Positions 20,271-27,775 of a stretch of 64,000 nucleotides of DNA are shown in pieces. The translations under genes and the position numbers were made by a program. Source of the DNA: Duganella phyllosphaerae. GTDB taxonomy: Bacteria; Pseudomonadota; Gammaproteobacteria; Burkholderiales; Burkholderiaceae_D. The notes below the pieces were generated by a model, which had not been told where the DNA came from, ran no database searches, and saw only the letters and a list, made by a program, of their open reading frames with translations. The stretch lies in the NCBI RefSeq assembly GCF_001758785.1, contig NZ_LROM01000102.1:1-64000 (forward strand), read 5' to 3'. Numbering within the stretch: position 1 is the first letter of the stretch; every line of letters begins with the position of its first letter.

Positions 20271-22406
20271 TTACTTGCCGGTCAAACCACGGCGCTCCAG
20301 CAACGGCTCGATGATCGGATCGCGGCCACGGAAGTTGCGGAACAGGTTCATGGCGTCGTCGGTGCCGCCGCGCGAGAGCAGCTTGCTGCGGAACCAGTCG
20401 CCGTTTTCGCGTTTCAGGCCGCCCTTCTCCTTGAACCATTCGACGGTGTCAGCATCGAGCTTTTCCGACCACAGGTAGGCGTAGTAACCGGCCGAATAGC
20501 CGCCCGAGAAGCTGTGCGAAAAGTACGTGGTGCGGTAGCGCGGCGGCACCGGCGCAAAATCGACGCCCATGTCCTTGAGCGACTTCGCTTCAAAGGCCAG
20601 CACGTCGGTCGGGATTTGCGCCGGCGTCAGCTGGTGCCAGCGCTGGTCCAGCAGCGAGGCCGACAGGTATTCGGTGGTCTTGAAGCCCTGGTTGAATTTC
20701 TTCGAGGCGATCACCTTGTCGAGCAGTTCCTTCGGCATCGGCGCGCCGGTCTTGTAGTGCTTGGCGTAGTTGGCCAGCACTTCCGGCCAGATCGCCCACA
20801 TCTCGTTGACCTGCGACGGATACTCGACGAAGTCGCGCGGCACGCTGGTGCCCGAGAAGCGCGGGTATTTTACGTTGGAGAACATGCCGTGCAGCGCGTG
20901 GCCGAACTCGTGGAAGGCGGTGGTCACTTCGTCGTAGGTCAGCAGGGTCGGTTCGCCGGCTGGCGGTTTCGGAATGTTGAGGTGGTTGGCCACCACCGAC
21001 TTGGTGCCCAGCAGCGACGACTGCGAAATGTATTCGTTCATCCAGGCGCCGCCCTGCTTGTTGCCGCGTGCGTACATGTCGGCCAGGAAGATTGCCAGTT
21101 GCTTGCCATCGGCATCGAACACGTCGAACACGCGCACGTCCGGGTTGTACACCGGCAGGTCCTTGCGCTCCTTGAAGGTGATGCCGTAGAGCTTGGTCGC
21201 GGCAAAGAACACGCCGTTGATCAGCACGTTGTCGAGTTCGAAGTACGGCTTGAGCTGGCTCTCGTCGAAGGCGAAGCGCTGGGCGCGCACCTTGTCGGTG
21301 TAATAGGCCCAGTCGCCGGCGCTGATCTTGAAGTTCTGCTTGTCGGCATCGACCACGGCTTGCAGGTCGGCTGCTTCCTTCCTGGCGTTGTTGACCGCTG
21401 GCGTGGCCAGTTCGGTCAGCAGCTTGTTGACGGCAGCGGTGTCGTGCGCGGTCTGGTCTTCCAGCGAGTAGGCGGCGAAGTTTTCGTAGCCGAGCAAGGT
21501 GGCTTTTTCGGCGCGCGCCTTGGCAATTTGCAGCACCAGCTGGCGGTTGTCGAACTGGCTGCCGTGGCTGCCGCGCTCGAGCGAGACGGCCATCAGCTTC
21601 TCGCGCACCTTGCGCTTGGTCAGCACGGCCAGCGGCGGCTGGCCGGTGGTGTTGACCAGTGCGACGACGAACTTGCCGTCCTTGCCCTGCGCCTTGGCCG
21701 CTGCAGCGGCAGCGTCGATCTCGGCCGCGCTCATGCCGTCGAGTTCTTCGCGGGTATCGACCACCAGCGCCGAGGCGTTGATTTCCTTGAGCACGTTCTG
21801 GGTGAAATTGGTTTGCAGCGTGGCCAGCTTGCCGTTGAGCTCCTTGAGCTTTTCCTTGTCGGCAGCGGACAGCTTGGCGCCGGCGCGCACGAAGTCGGTG
21901 TTGTAGCGCTCGAGCAAATGCTTCGATTCGGCATCGAGTTTCAAGGTATCGCGCTTGTCATACAGCGCTTTGACGCGTGCATACAGTTTTGGATTCAGGT
22001 AGATGGCGTCCTGGTGGGCGGCCAGCTTGGGCGACATTTCGCTGTCGATCGCGTCGAGCTTGTCGTTGGTATTGGCGCCTTGCAAGTTGCCGAACGTGGT
22101 TTGCACGCGGGTAAGCAGCGCACCCGATTTTTCCATCGCCACGATGGTGTTGTCGAACGTGGCGGGCGCCTTGTTGTTGGCGATCGCGGTGATTTCCTTC
22201 AGGTGAATCTTCATGCCCTCGGCATACGCCGGCAGGAAGTGCTCATCCTTGATCTTGTCGAAGGCCGGGTACTGGAACGGCAAGGTGCTGGCGGTGGCAA
22301 GCGGATTGCCTGCCAGTGGCGCGGTAGCAGGAGCAGCTGCCAGGACGGGTTGCGCAAAGGCGATGCCAAGCGCGGCGGCAACAAGCAACAGGTGAGGACG
22401 GGCCAT
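20271..22406 (-). CDS. Secreted M3 family metallopeptidase (oligopeptidase), copy 2
   Basis: 711 residues from ATG 22406 (an ATG at 22421 is also possible; 22406 is preferred because GAAAG lies before it and the n-region MARPH is not acidic). It has a Sec signal peptide ending near PVLAAAPA and the zinc motif H499-E-F-G-H503. Long stretches are nearly identical to copy 1, for example the segment from [10 protein letters not shown] to PRDFVE. The N-terminal region and the loop ahead of the zinc site (TTAFHEFGH against RTLFHEFGH) have diverged, so substrate preferences may differ. There is no terminator between the copies, only a palindrome. Confidence 0.94.
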   Translation of the reverse strand: MARPHLLLVAAALGIAFAQPVLAAAPATAPLAGNPLATASTLPFQYPAFDKIKDEHFLPAYAEGMKIHLKEITAIANNKAPATFDNTIVAMEKSGALLTRVQTTFGNLQGANTNDKLDAIDSEMSPKLAAHQDAIYLNPKLYARVKALYDKRDTLKLDAESKHLLERYNTDFVRAGAKLSAADKEKLKELNGKLATLQTNFTQNVLKEINASALVVDTREELDGMSAAEIDAAAAAAKAQGKDGKFVVALVNTTGQPPLAVLTKRKVREKLMAVSLERGSHGSQFDNRQLVLQIAKARAEKATLLGYENFAAYSLEDQTAHDTAAVNKLLTELATPAVNNARKEAADLQAVVDADKQNFKISAGDWAYYTDKVRAQRFAFDESQLKPYFELDNVLINGVFFAATKLYGITFKERKDLPVYNPDVRVFDVFDADGKQLAIFLADMYARGNKQGGAWMNEYISQSSLLGTKSVVANHLNIPKPPAGEPTLLTYDEVTTAFHEFGHALHGMFSNVKYPRFSGTSVPRDFVEYPSQVNEMWAIWPEVLANYAKHYKTGAPMPKELLDKVIASKKFNQGFKTTEYLSASLLDQRWHQLTPAQIPTDVLAFEAKSLKDMGVDFAPVPPRYRTTYFSHSFSGGYSAGYYAYLWSEKLDADTVEWFKEKGGLKRENGDWFRSKLLSRGGTDDAMNLFRNFRGRDPIIEPLLERRGLTGK

Positions 22407-22421
22407 GTCGGTTTCTTTCAT

Positions 22422-22941
22422 TAAACGCCAAGGGAATGCCGGCACGGTGGGGATCGCCCACCAATGCGCAGCGCACAAGCGTTCGATCATAGCAGGGCGG
22501 CAAGGAGAACGTCACGGTCAAAAATTGCTGCAGTGCAGTTGATCGGAACGCGAAGCAAATTCCCGAATAAAGATTAGCGCATGAAAAGTTTTTTCAAACA
22601 AAGCTGACGCGCTGACGCAACACGGATGTGAAAAAGTCGGCGTGGGTAGCGCTCCCATGCGGCGACTTGGCAGACGGCTCCGAAATTGAATTTAGTTTTG
22701 GGTATGGCTCGTGGTTTCTTCGTATCGGCCCTTGCACTTGGTGACGAGGAGGACATTGCGACAAACAATATTCACTTCCATTCTCCTTATTAATTTATTC
22801 CGGCAACGCCGACATAGCACAGAGGAGCGCAGTGCACAGGGCTCAACAGTTGAGGTACCTCATGCGTGTGTTATTGACCATCGGATCTTTAAAAATCACC
22901 ATGAATTGCTACTTCTCTGATTTTGCTTAGGAGGTTACGCC
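22422..22941. other. Intergenic region without a supportable gene
   Basis: About 520 bases, more AT-rich than the flanks. An imperfect hairpin with 6-bp outer arms AAGTCG/CGACTT lies near 22635-22669. The right end carries AGGAGG (22929-22934), the Shine-Dalgarno of the next gene. Short frames exist but none has convincing codon use. A small RNA is possible but not shown. Confidence 0.5.
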
Positions 22942-23208
22942 GTGAATGATTTACTCGAAGACATAAAACCCAGCGGTTATTTCTGCAAACACCGCCGACA
23001 TGGCCAGGCAATATTGGATCACCTGGTGATCGTCGCAATGACAGCAGTGGCTGCGCTCGCGCTCTACACAGTAACGACACAAGTCGTCCCTCATCAGCCA
23101 TCCGACCTGAGACACGGCGCCGTTAGCCCCATGGGCGACAAGACGACATGCAGGCCTGATGAATTGCTGTCGTCAATACCAGCCGCCACCCCGAGTTGCA
23201 CCAACTGA
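22942..23208 (+). CDS. Small single-pass membrane protein, unknown function
   Basis: 88 residues starting at GTG 22942, seven bases after a perfect Shine-Dalgarno AGGAGG; this ribosome site is the main evidence that the gene is real. A basic stretch (KHRRHGQ) precedes one hydrophobic helix (LVIVAMTAVAALALYTV, ~30-46), so the N-terminus should be cytoplasmic and the ~40-residue tail periplasmic. Two cysteines lie in the tail. I recognise no family. It lies upstream of the DUF1444-like gene on the same strand, 65 bp away. Confidence 0.6.
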   Translation: MNDLLEDIKPSGYFCKHRRHGQAILDHLVIVAMTAVAALALYTVTTQVVPHQPSDLRHGAVSPMGDKTTCRPDELLSSIPAATPSCTN

Positions 23209-23273
23209 GCGAACAGCTCGGCATTCCCGTGCGCCTGCATGGCGCTGTTCTCAACCCTCACCAGGAGTAAGAC

Positions 23274-23879
23274 ATGTTTGGATTTCTGAAAAAAGCCAAG
23301 TCTGCCAACACGGCGCCCGCGCTGCCGCCGCTCACCGCTCTCCAGCTGCGACCGCGCATCAAGCATGTCAACTACATCAAGACCCTGCGCGAGGCGGGCG
23401 TGCCGCCGGACCAGATTCCCGACCATGCGCCGCTGTGCGGCGACCTGCTCGTCACTTATGCTTTCGATTTGCCCGACAGCTTCATCATGGCCACGGCCCC
23501 GCTGCTCAAGAGTGCCGGCATCGCGCGTGAAGACGCGCCGCGGCTGGCGCGCGAGAACCTGGGCAGCACCTTGCCAAGGGTGTCGTTCCAGACCAGCGAC
23601 GGTTACGGGATGGCCATGACCGGTGGCGAGCTGGAGGCGTCGCTGCTGGTGCTCAACGGATTGTGGAAAGTGGTGCAGGAAGATATCAGCGGCGAATTGC
23701 TGGTGACCGTGCCGCGCCGTAACCGCCTGCTGATGTGCGACAGCGCCCATGGCCACGCGGTCGATGCGCTGCGCGCGCAGACGCTGAAATTTTCGCGCGA
23801 AACCCAGGACCAGCATTGCCTGTCCAACCAGGTCATGGTGCGGCGTGACGGTTCATGGTCGCTGTTCGATGCTCATTAG
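23274..23879 (+). CDS. DUF1444-like (YtpQ-like) protein
   Basis: 201 residues with a good Shine-Dalgarno (AGGAG, six bases before the ATG). The central part, with DAPRLARENL, the segment YGMAMTGGELEASLLVLNGL and VTVPRRNRLLMCDS, resembles the DUF1444/YtpQ family of uncharacterised cytoplasmic proteins. The N-terminal MFGFLKKAK is a basic lead. No catalytic motif is evident. The family assignment comes from pattern memory, not a search, and is moderate in strength. Confidence 0.75.
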   Translation: MFGFLKKAKSANTAPALPPLTALQLRPRIKHVNYIKTLREAGVPPDQIPDHAPLCGDLLVTYAFDLPDSFIMATAPLLKSAGIAREDAPRLARENLGSTLPRVSFQTSDGYGMAMTGGELEASLLVLNGLWKVVQEDISGELLVTVPRRNRLLMCDSAHGHAVDALRAQTLKFSRETQDQHCLSNQVMVRRDGSWSLFDAH

Positions 23880-24039
23880 GGTGGACGGCCGGTTGTCGAA
23901 ATTTTCGATAGTAGGGCGCAAATTTTTCCGCTTTGGTTTTCAATCACATTCGAACATACTTCGTTTCAGCAGCGCAGAACACAGCGCAGTCCAGCAAACT
24001 AACCCATCGAATTTATTGAATATCTTAGGAGAATATACT

Positions 24040-24693
24040 ATGCCAACCGCCATCGCCCAACCAGGTCAAACGCTGCTGAATCCAACCAACCACGCCCTGA
24101 TCATGATCGATCACCAGTCGCAGATGGCGTTTGCCACCAAGTCGATCGACATGGTTCAGTTGCGCAACAACGTGGCGCTGGTGGCCAAGGCGGCCAAGGA
24201 ATTCAAGGTGCCGACGATCCTGACCACGGTGGCGGAAAAATCGTTCTCCGGTCCGATCTTCAACGAAATCAAGGCAGTGTTCCCCGATGAAGTGGCGATC
24301 GACCGCACCAGCATGAACACCTGGGAAGACCCGCGCATCGCCGACCGCGTCAACGCCATCGGCAAATCGAAAATCGTGCTGGCCGGTCTGTGGACCTCGG
24401 TGTGCATCGTCGGCCCGGCACTGTCGGCGCTGGACCAGGGTTTCGACGTGTACGTGATCACCGATGCGTCGGGCGACGTCTCCGACGAAGCGCACGAGCG
24501 CGCTGTCGAACGCATGGTGCAGCTCGGTGCCCGTCCGATGACGTCGCTGCAGTACCTGCTGGAACTGCAACGCGACTGGGCTCGCGGCGAGACCTACGAC
24601 GAAACCGTCAAAACCTCGATCGCCAACGGCGGCGCGTACGGCCTGGGCCTGATCTACGCCAAGACCATGTTCAACGCCTCCGAAGGCCACTGA
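24040..24693 (+). CDS. Isochorismatase-family hydrolase (YcaC-like)
   Basis: 217 residues from ATG 24040, preceded by TTAGGAG. The cysteine-hydrolase fold is recognised from the nucleophile-activating Asp24 (IMIDHQSQMAF) and the catalytic Cys122 (WTSVCIVGP). The region EAHERAVERMVQLGARPMTS matches YcaC-type proteins, which form octamers and whose substrate is unknown. No operon partner is evident; the gene is convergent with the TMEM175-like gene 22 bp away. Confidence 0.88.
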   Translation: MPTAIAQPGQTLLNPTNHALIMIDHQSQMAFATKSIDMVQLRNNVALVAKAAKEFKVPTILTTVAEKSFSGPIFNEIKAVFPDEVAIDRTSMNTWEDPRIADRVNAIGKSKIVLAGLWTSVCIVGPALSALDQGFDVYVITDASGDVSDEAHERAVERMVQLGARPMTSLQYLLELQRDWARGETYDETVKTSIANGGAYGLGLIYAKTMFNASEGH

Positions 24694-24715
24694 TCGGGTG
24701 AGCCGGCCGCCGCAC

Positions 24716-25291
24716 TCAGGAGCGCATCTGCGCCTCGATGCGGCGGTCCGGCAGAAACCAGACCCCGGCGCAGATGATGTACAACGCGTAGGCCGCGTAC
24801 ACATGCACGTAGGCCAGCGGAATGGCCAGCAGGTACAGCACCACCGATACCGCGCCCTTGTATTCCTTGCCAACCGCGTTGGCAAGGATATGGTCGCTGG
24901 GATTGCAGGAAATCAGGCATTTTTCAAGGATGTAGTAGGCCACCGCCGCAAACGACAGCACCACGCCATACAGCGCGACCGGCAACGGCGCCATCACGTT
25001 CTCGCCCACCCAGGTAGTGGTAAACGGAATCAGCGACAGCCAGAACAGCAAATGCAGATTGGCCCACAACACCTTGCCGTTGACGCGCGCCGAGGCGTGG
25101 AGCATGTGGTGGTGGTTGTTCCAATAAATTCCCACGTACACAAAACTGAGCACGTAGCCGAGGAACACCGGCGTCAGTTCCACCAACGCCGCCAGGCTGG
25201 CCCCGTGCGGCACCTTCAGCTCGAGCACCATGATGGTGATGATGATGGCGATCACGCCATCGCTGAACGCTTCCAGTCGATTCTTGCCCAT
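24716..25291 (-). CDS. TMEM175-type potassium channel / DUF1211 membrane protein
   Basis: 191 residues with six predicted transmembrane helices. The first helix carries the family signature R5-L-E-A-F-S-D11 (RxxxFSD), which lines the pore in bacterial TMEM175 channels. Helix 2 to 3 contains YWNNHHHMLH, also typical of the family. Bacterial members are tetrameric K+ channels with weak selectivity. The last residues are basic and cytoplasmic. There is no associated regulator. Confidence 0.88.
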   Translation of the reverse strand: MGKNRLEAFSDGVIAIIITIMVLELKVPHGASLAALVELTPVFLGYVLSFVYVGIYWNNHHHMLHASARVNGKVLWANLHLLFWLSLIPFTTTWVGENVMAPLPVALYGVVLSFAAVAYYILEKCLISCNPSDHILANAVGKEYKGAVSVVLYLLAIPLAYVHVYAAYALYIICAGVWFLPDRRIEAQMRS

Positions 25292-25392
25292 GTATTTACC
25301 TTTAAGCCACGATGCCGCATTCTAGCGCCGAAAGTAGCGGGCGATCCTCTGTGTAAAGGCAGAGCTTTTGCCTCGATGAGCGATCGGCAAGG

Positions 25393-26553
25393 TTATTGCT
25401 GTCTATCGGGCGCCAGGGTCATGCCACGCCCCTGCTGCTTGGCCTGGTACATGGCGCCATCGGCGCGTTGCAGCATGGCTTCGATGGTGTCGGCGTCGGA
25501 CAGGCGCATGGCGATACCAGCGCTGTACGATAACTCGAAACCGAGCTTGCTGGGCGCGTGCTGGCGCAGCCAGTCGCGCAGGCGCTGGTCATAGGCCTGC
25601 ACTGCTGCGATATCGGCGCGGTTGAGCAACACGCAGAATTCCTCGCCGCCATAGCGACAACACAGGTCGCCGGCGCGGCTGACGGCGAGCATGGCCTTGG
25701 AAAATTTTTGCAGCGCCAGGTCGCCCACGGCATGGCCACGGGTGTCGTTGATCTGCTTGAAATAATCGAGGTCGAGCATCAGTACGCCCATCGGCTGGCG
25801 GTAGCGCACGCTCATGGCGCGGTCGATGCCGGCCTGCTCCAGCCAGGCGCGGCGGTTGAGGGCGCCGGTGAGTCCATCGACGGTGGCCAGGCGCTCGAGC
25901 TCACGGGCGGTCTCGTCGCGGTGGGCCAGCAGCACCGCCGCCAGCGACAACATCACCGTGATGTTGGACACCAGCGAAAACACCATGTTGACCATGTGCG
26001 GCGCAAAAAAATGGGGAAACTGCTCGGTATAGAACGCGCCCAGCACGCCACGCCAGCCGGTCACGATCATCTGCGCCAGCAGCGAAATCACCAGCAGCCA
26101 GCGCCAGCGGCCCACGCGCACTTGCGGGCGCCGGCACAGCGACACCACTACCATGGCGATCTGCAGCGCCAGCAGACCATTGGCCCAGCCCACCCGGAAC
26201 GGATAATTGTTATAGCCGATGCAGTACCCTACCGTGAGCAGCGCCGCCACGGCCACCGACGCGCGCACCCGGGCCACGCGGCCGCACCACAAATCGAAGG
26301 CGGCCGCGTTAAAGACCATGCCGCCGGCGATGGCGGCCATCGACAAGGTGGACAGGGTGCGGTCGAGCAGGCTGAACGGGGTGACCACGCAAGCGATCAA
26401 CAACAGGTTCCAGCCGGCCGTGTGCAAGCCCATCCCGGCCTGGGCATAGCGGGCGGCCCGGTTCACCTGCCCCATAAAATAGGGCAATGCGATCGCCATG
26501 ATTGTCAAATTGAGTGTCATGGCGACGAGCAATGAAGAGATGTCTAACTGCAT
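25393..26553 (-). CDS. Membrane-bound diguanylate cyclase (GGDEF)
   Basis: 386 residues from ATG 26553. Six to seven hydrophobic helices fill residues ~5-200. The C-terminal half is a GGDEF domain with the active variant G302-G-E-E-F306 (YGGEEFCVLL). It should synthesise cyclic di-GMP in response to a membrane signal. No RxxD inhibitory site is obvious just before the motif. It is divergent from the UPF0303 gene. Confidence 0.92.
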   Translation of the reverse strand: MQLDISSLLVAMTLNLTIMAIALPYFMGQVNRAARYAQAGMGLHTAGWNLLLIACVVTPFSLLDRTLSTLSMAAIAGGMVFNAAAFDLWCGRVARVRASVAVAALLTVGYCIGYNNYPFRVGWANGLLALQIAMVVVSLCRRPQVRVGRWRWLLVISLLAQMIVTGWRGVLGAFYTEQFPHFFAPHMVNMVFSLVSNITVMLSLAAVLLAHRDETARELERLATVDGLTGALNRRAWLEQAGIDRAMSVRYRQPMGVLMLDLDYFKQINDTRGHAVGDLALQKFSKAMLAVSRAGDLCCRYGGEEFCVLLNRADIAAVQAYDQRLRDWLRQHAPSKLGFELSYSAGIAMRLSDADTIEAMLQRADGAMYQAKQQGRGMTLAPDRQQ

Positions 26554-26697
26554 CGAGTCGGGCGGAGAAGGGGGCTGGGTGCGGGATTCGGCCCGCAGTA
26601 TACCGTACCCAGGCGGCCTGAAGATCGTCGCGTGGACAATTACAACGTTTCGCCCTATGCTGGAAACTTGAACTTTTGTGACATGAGGGCAACATCG

Positions 26698-27165
26698 ATG
26701 GAAAATTTCGCGGAACAGCTGGAAACCCTGACGCGCCAGGAACAGGAACTGCAATTTACCGCTTTCACCAGCGATACCGCGCTGGCGCTGGGCCTGAAAG
26801 TGATCGAGATCGTGCGCCAGCGCGGCAAGGTCGTCACCGTCAACATCACGGTCAACGGCAAGGTGGTGTTCCACCACGCCATGCAGGGCGCGGCAGCCGA
26901 CCAGGCCGACTGGATCCGCAGGAAAAACAACGTGGTGGAACGGTTCGGCCGCTCGTCCTTCTTTGTCGGCATCGACCACAAGCACCGTGGCGTGGCCTTC
27001 GATGAAATCAAGTACCTGCCACCGCAGGATTACGCCGCCCACGGCGGCGCGTTCCCGATCGTGATCAAGAACGTGGGCCTGATCGGCACGGTCACGGTCT
27101 CCGGCCTGCGCCAGGCCGACGACCACGCGATCGCCGTCGAAGCGCTGCGCGCAGTCCTGGCGTAG
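26698..27165 (+). CDS. UPF0303 / HbpS-like heme-degrading domain protein
   Basis: 155 residues from ATG 26698, with GAGGG nine bases upstream. The segment VTVNITVNGKVVFHHAMQGA followed by ADWIRRKNNVVERFGRSS is typical of the UPF0303 family, which shares the HbpS/GlcG fold. Some relatives bind or degrade heme, but heme binding is not shown for most UPF0303 proteins. It stands alone; a repeat-rich gap follows it. Confidence 0.85.
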   Translation: MENFAEQLETLTRQEQELQFTAFTSDTALALGLKVIEIVRQRGKVVTVNITVNGKVVFHHAMQGAAADQADWIRRKNNVVERFGRSSFFVGIDHKHRGVAFDEIKYLPPQDYAAHGGAFPIVIKNVGLIGTVTVSGLRQADDHAIAVEALRAVLA

Positions 27166-27181
27166 TTCGGACCTGAGTTCG

Positions 27182-27255
27182 GGGTCAGTGCCGACATTCG
27201 GACACGAGCTCAAGGATTAAAGGCAGAGGTCGTGTCCAAATGTCGGCACTGACCC
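27182..27255. repeat. 26-bp inverted repeat (25 of 26 matching)
   Basis: The arms are 27182-27207 (beginning GGGTCAGTGCCGACATT) and 27230-27255 (ending GTCGGCACTGACCC), with one mismatch and a 22-base loop. The inner 18 bases of the right arm recur directly at 27277-27294. It immediately follows the UPF0303 gene and could end its transcript, though no T-run follows. Confidence 0.8.
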
Positions 27256-27339
27256 TAATGCCGCTGCTAATGCCGCAAATGTCGGCACTGACCCTAATGC
27301 CGCTGCTGACCCTAATGCCGCTAATGCCGCTAATGCCGT
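27256..27339. repeat. Short direct repeats TAATGCCGC (six copies)
   Basis: Copies begin at 27256, 27268, 27295, 27313, 27322 and 27331 (the last ends in T). They alternate with the fragment CTGACCC. The final copy pairs with TTAACGGCATTA near 27491-27502, giving an 18-base long-range inverted repeat (17 matches) that encloses the REP-like element. Confidence 0.8.
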
Positions 27340-27377
27340 TAAGTTAAGCGGAAAGTCTTAATTTTGTTAGTCTGAAA

Positions 27378-27474
27378 CGTCGTCCCCGCGCAGGCGGGGA
27401 TCGTTGGCAATTCGACGAATTTCACAGAACTTGGATACCCGCCTTCGCAGCGGTCCGCCGATGCGGTATGACGG
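27378..27474. repeat. REP-like palindromic element, copy A
   Basis: The left arm is CGTCGTCCCCGCGCAGGCGG and the right arm runs from TTGGATACCCGCC to TATGACGG. The right arm holds the extra 17 bases GCGGTCCGCCGATGCGG, which also occur inverted in copy B. The centre contains AATTCGACGAATT. It lies between the UPF0303 and slyX genes. Confidence 0.75.
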
Positions 27475-27522
27475 GTACGCAGAGCTTGACTTAACGGCAT
27501 TAGGCACTGACCCCGAAGTTTT

Positions 27523-27732
27523 TTAGTAGTGCGGGGGCGGTTCGTGCGGCAGTTGGCCGCCGCCGTTTTGCGGTTGGGTGCGCACGTGCTGGATCAGGGC
27601 GGCGCATAGCTGTTCGAGCTTGTCGAGCTGCTGTTGTTGCTCGTAAATGCGCTCACCCAGCGATTCCACCAGGTGCTCCTGGTGGGCGATCTTGGTCTCG
27701 AGGTCGATGAAGCGGTCTTCGGTATTGCTCAC
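27523..27732 (-). CDS. slyX: SlyX family protein
   Basis: 69 residues from a GTG start. The body is one long coiled coil (DLETKIAHQEHLVESLGERI, YEQQQQLDKLEQLCAAL) followed by a Pro/His-rich tail ending PPPHY, both classic for SlyX. The cellular role of the family is unknown. It begins 43 bp after the rep stop codon on the same strand, so it is probably the last gene of a rep-slyX unit. Confidence 0.9.
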   Translation of the reverse strand: MSNTEDRFIDLETKIAHQEHLVESLGERIYEQQQQLDKLEQLCAALIQHVRTQPQNGGGQLPHEPPPHY

Positions 27733-27775
27733 GGCGGTACTCCAGTCTGGGAAGCGGGCATTCTACAGGCAACCG

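Noticed and set aside
27256-27339. CRISPR array
   Set aside because: Units of nine bases with irregular short spacing and no cas genes do not fit a CRISPR.
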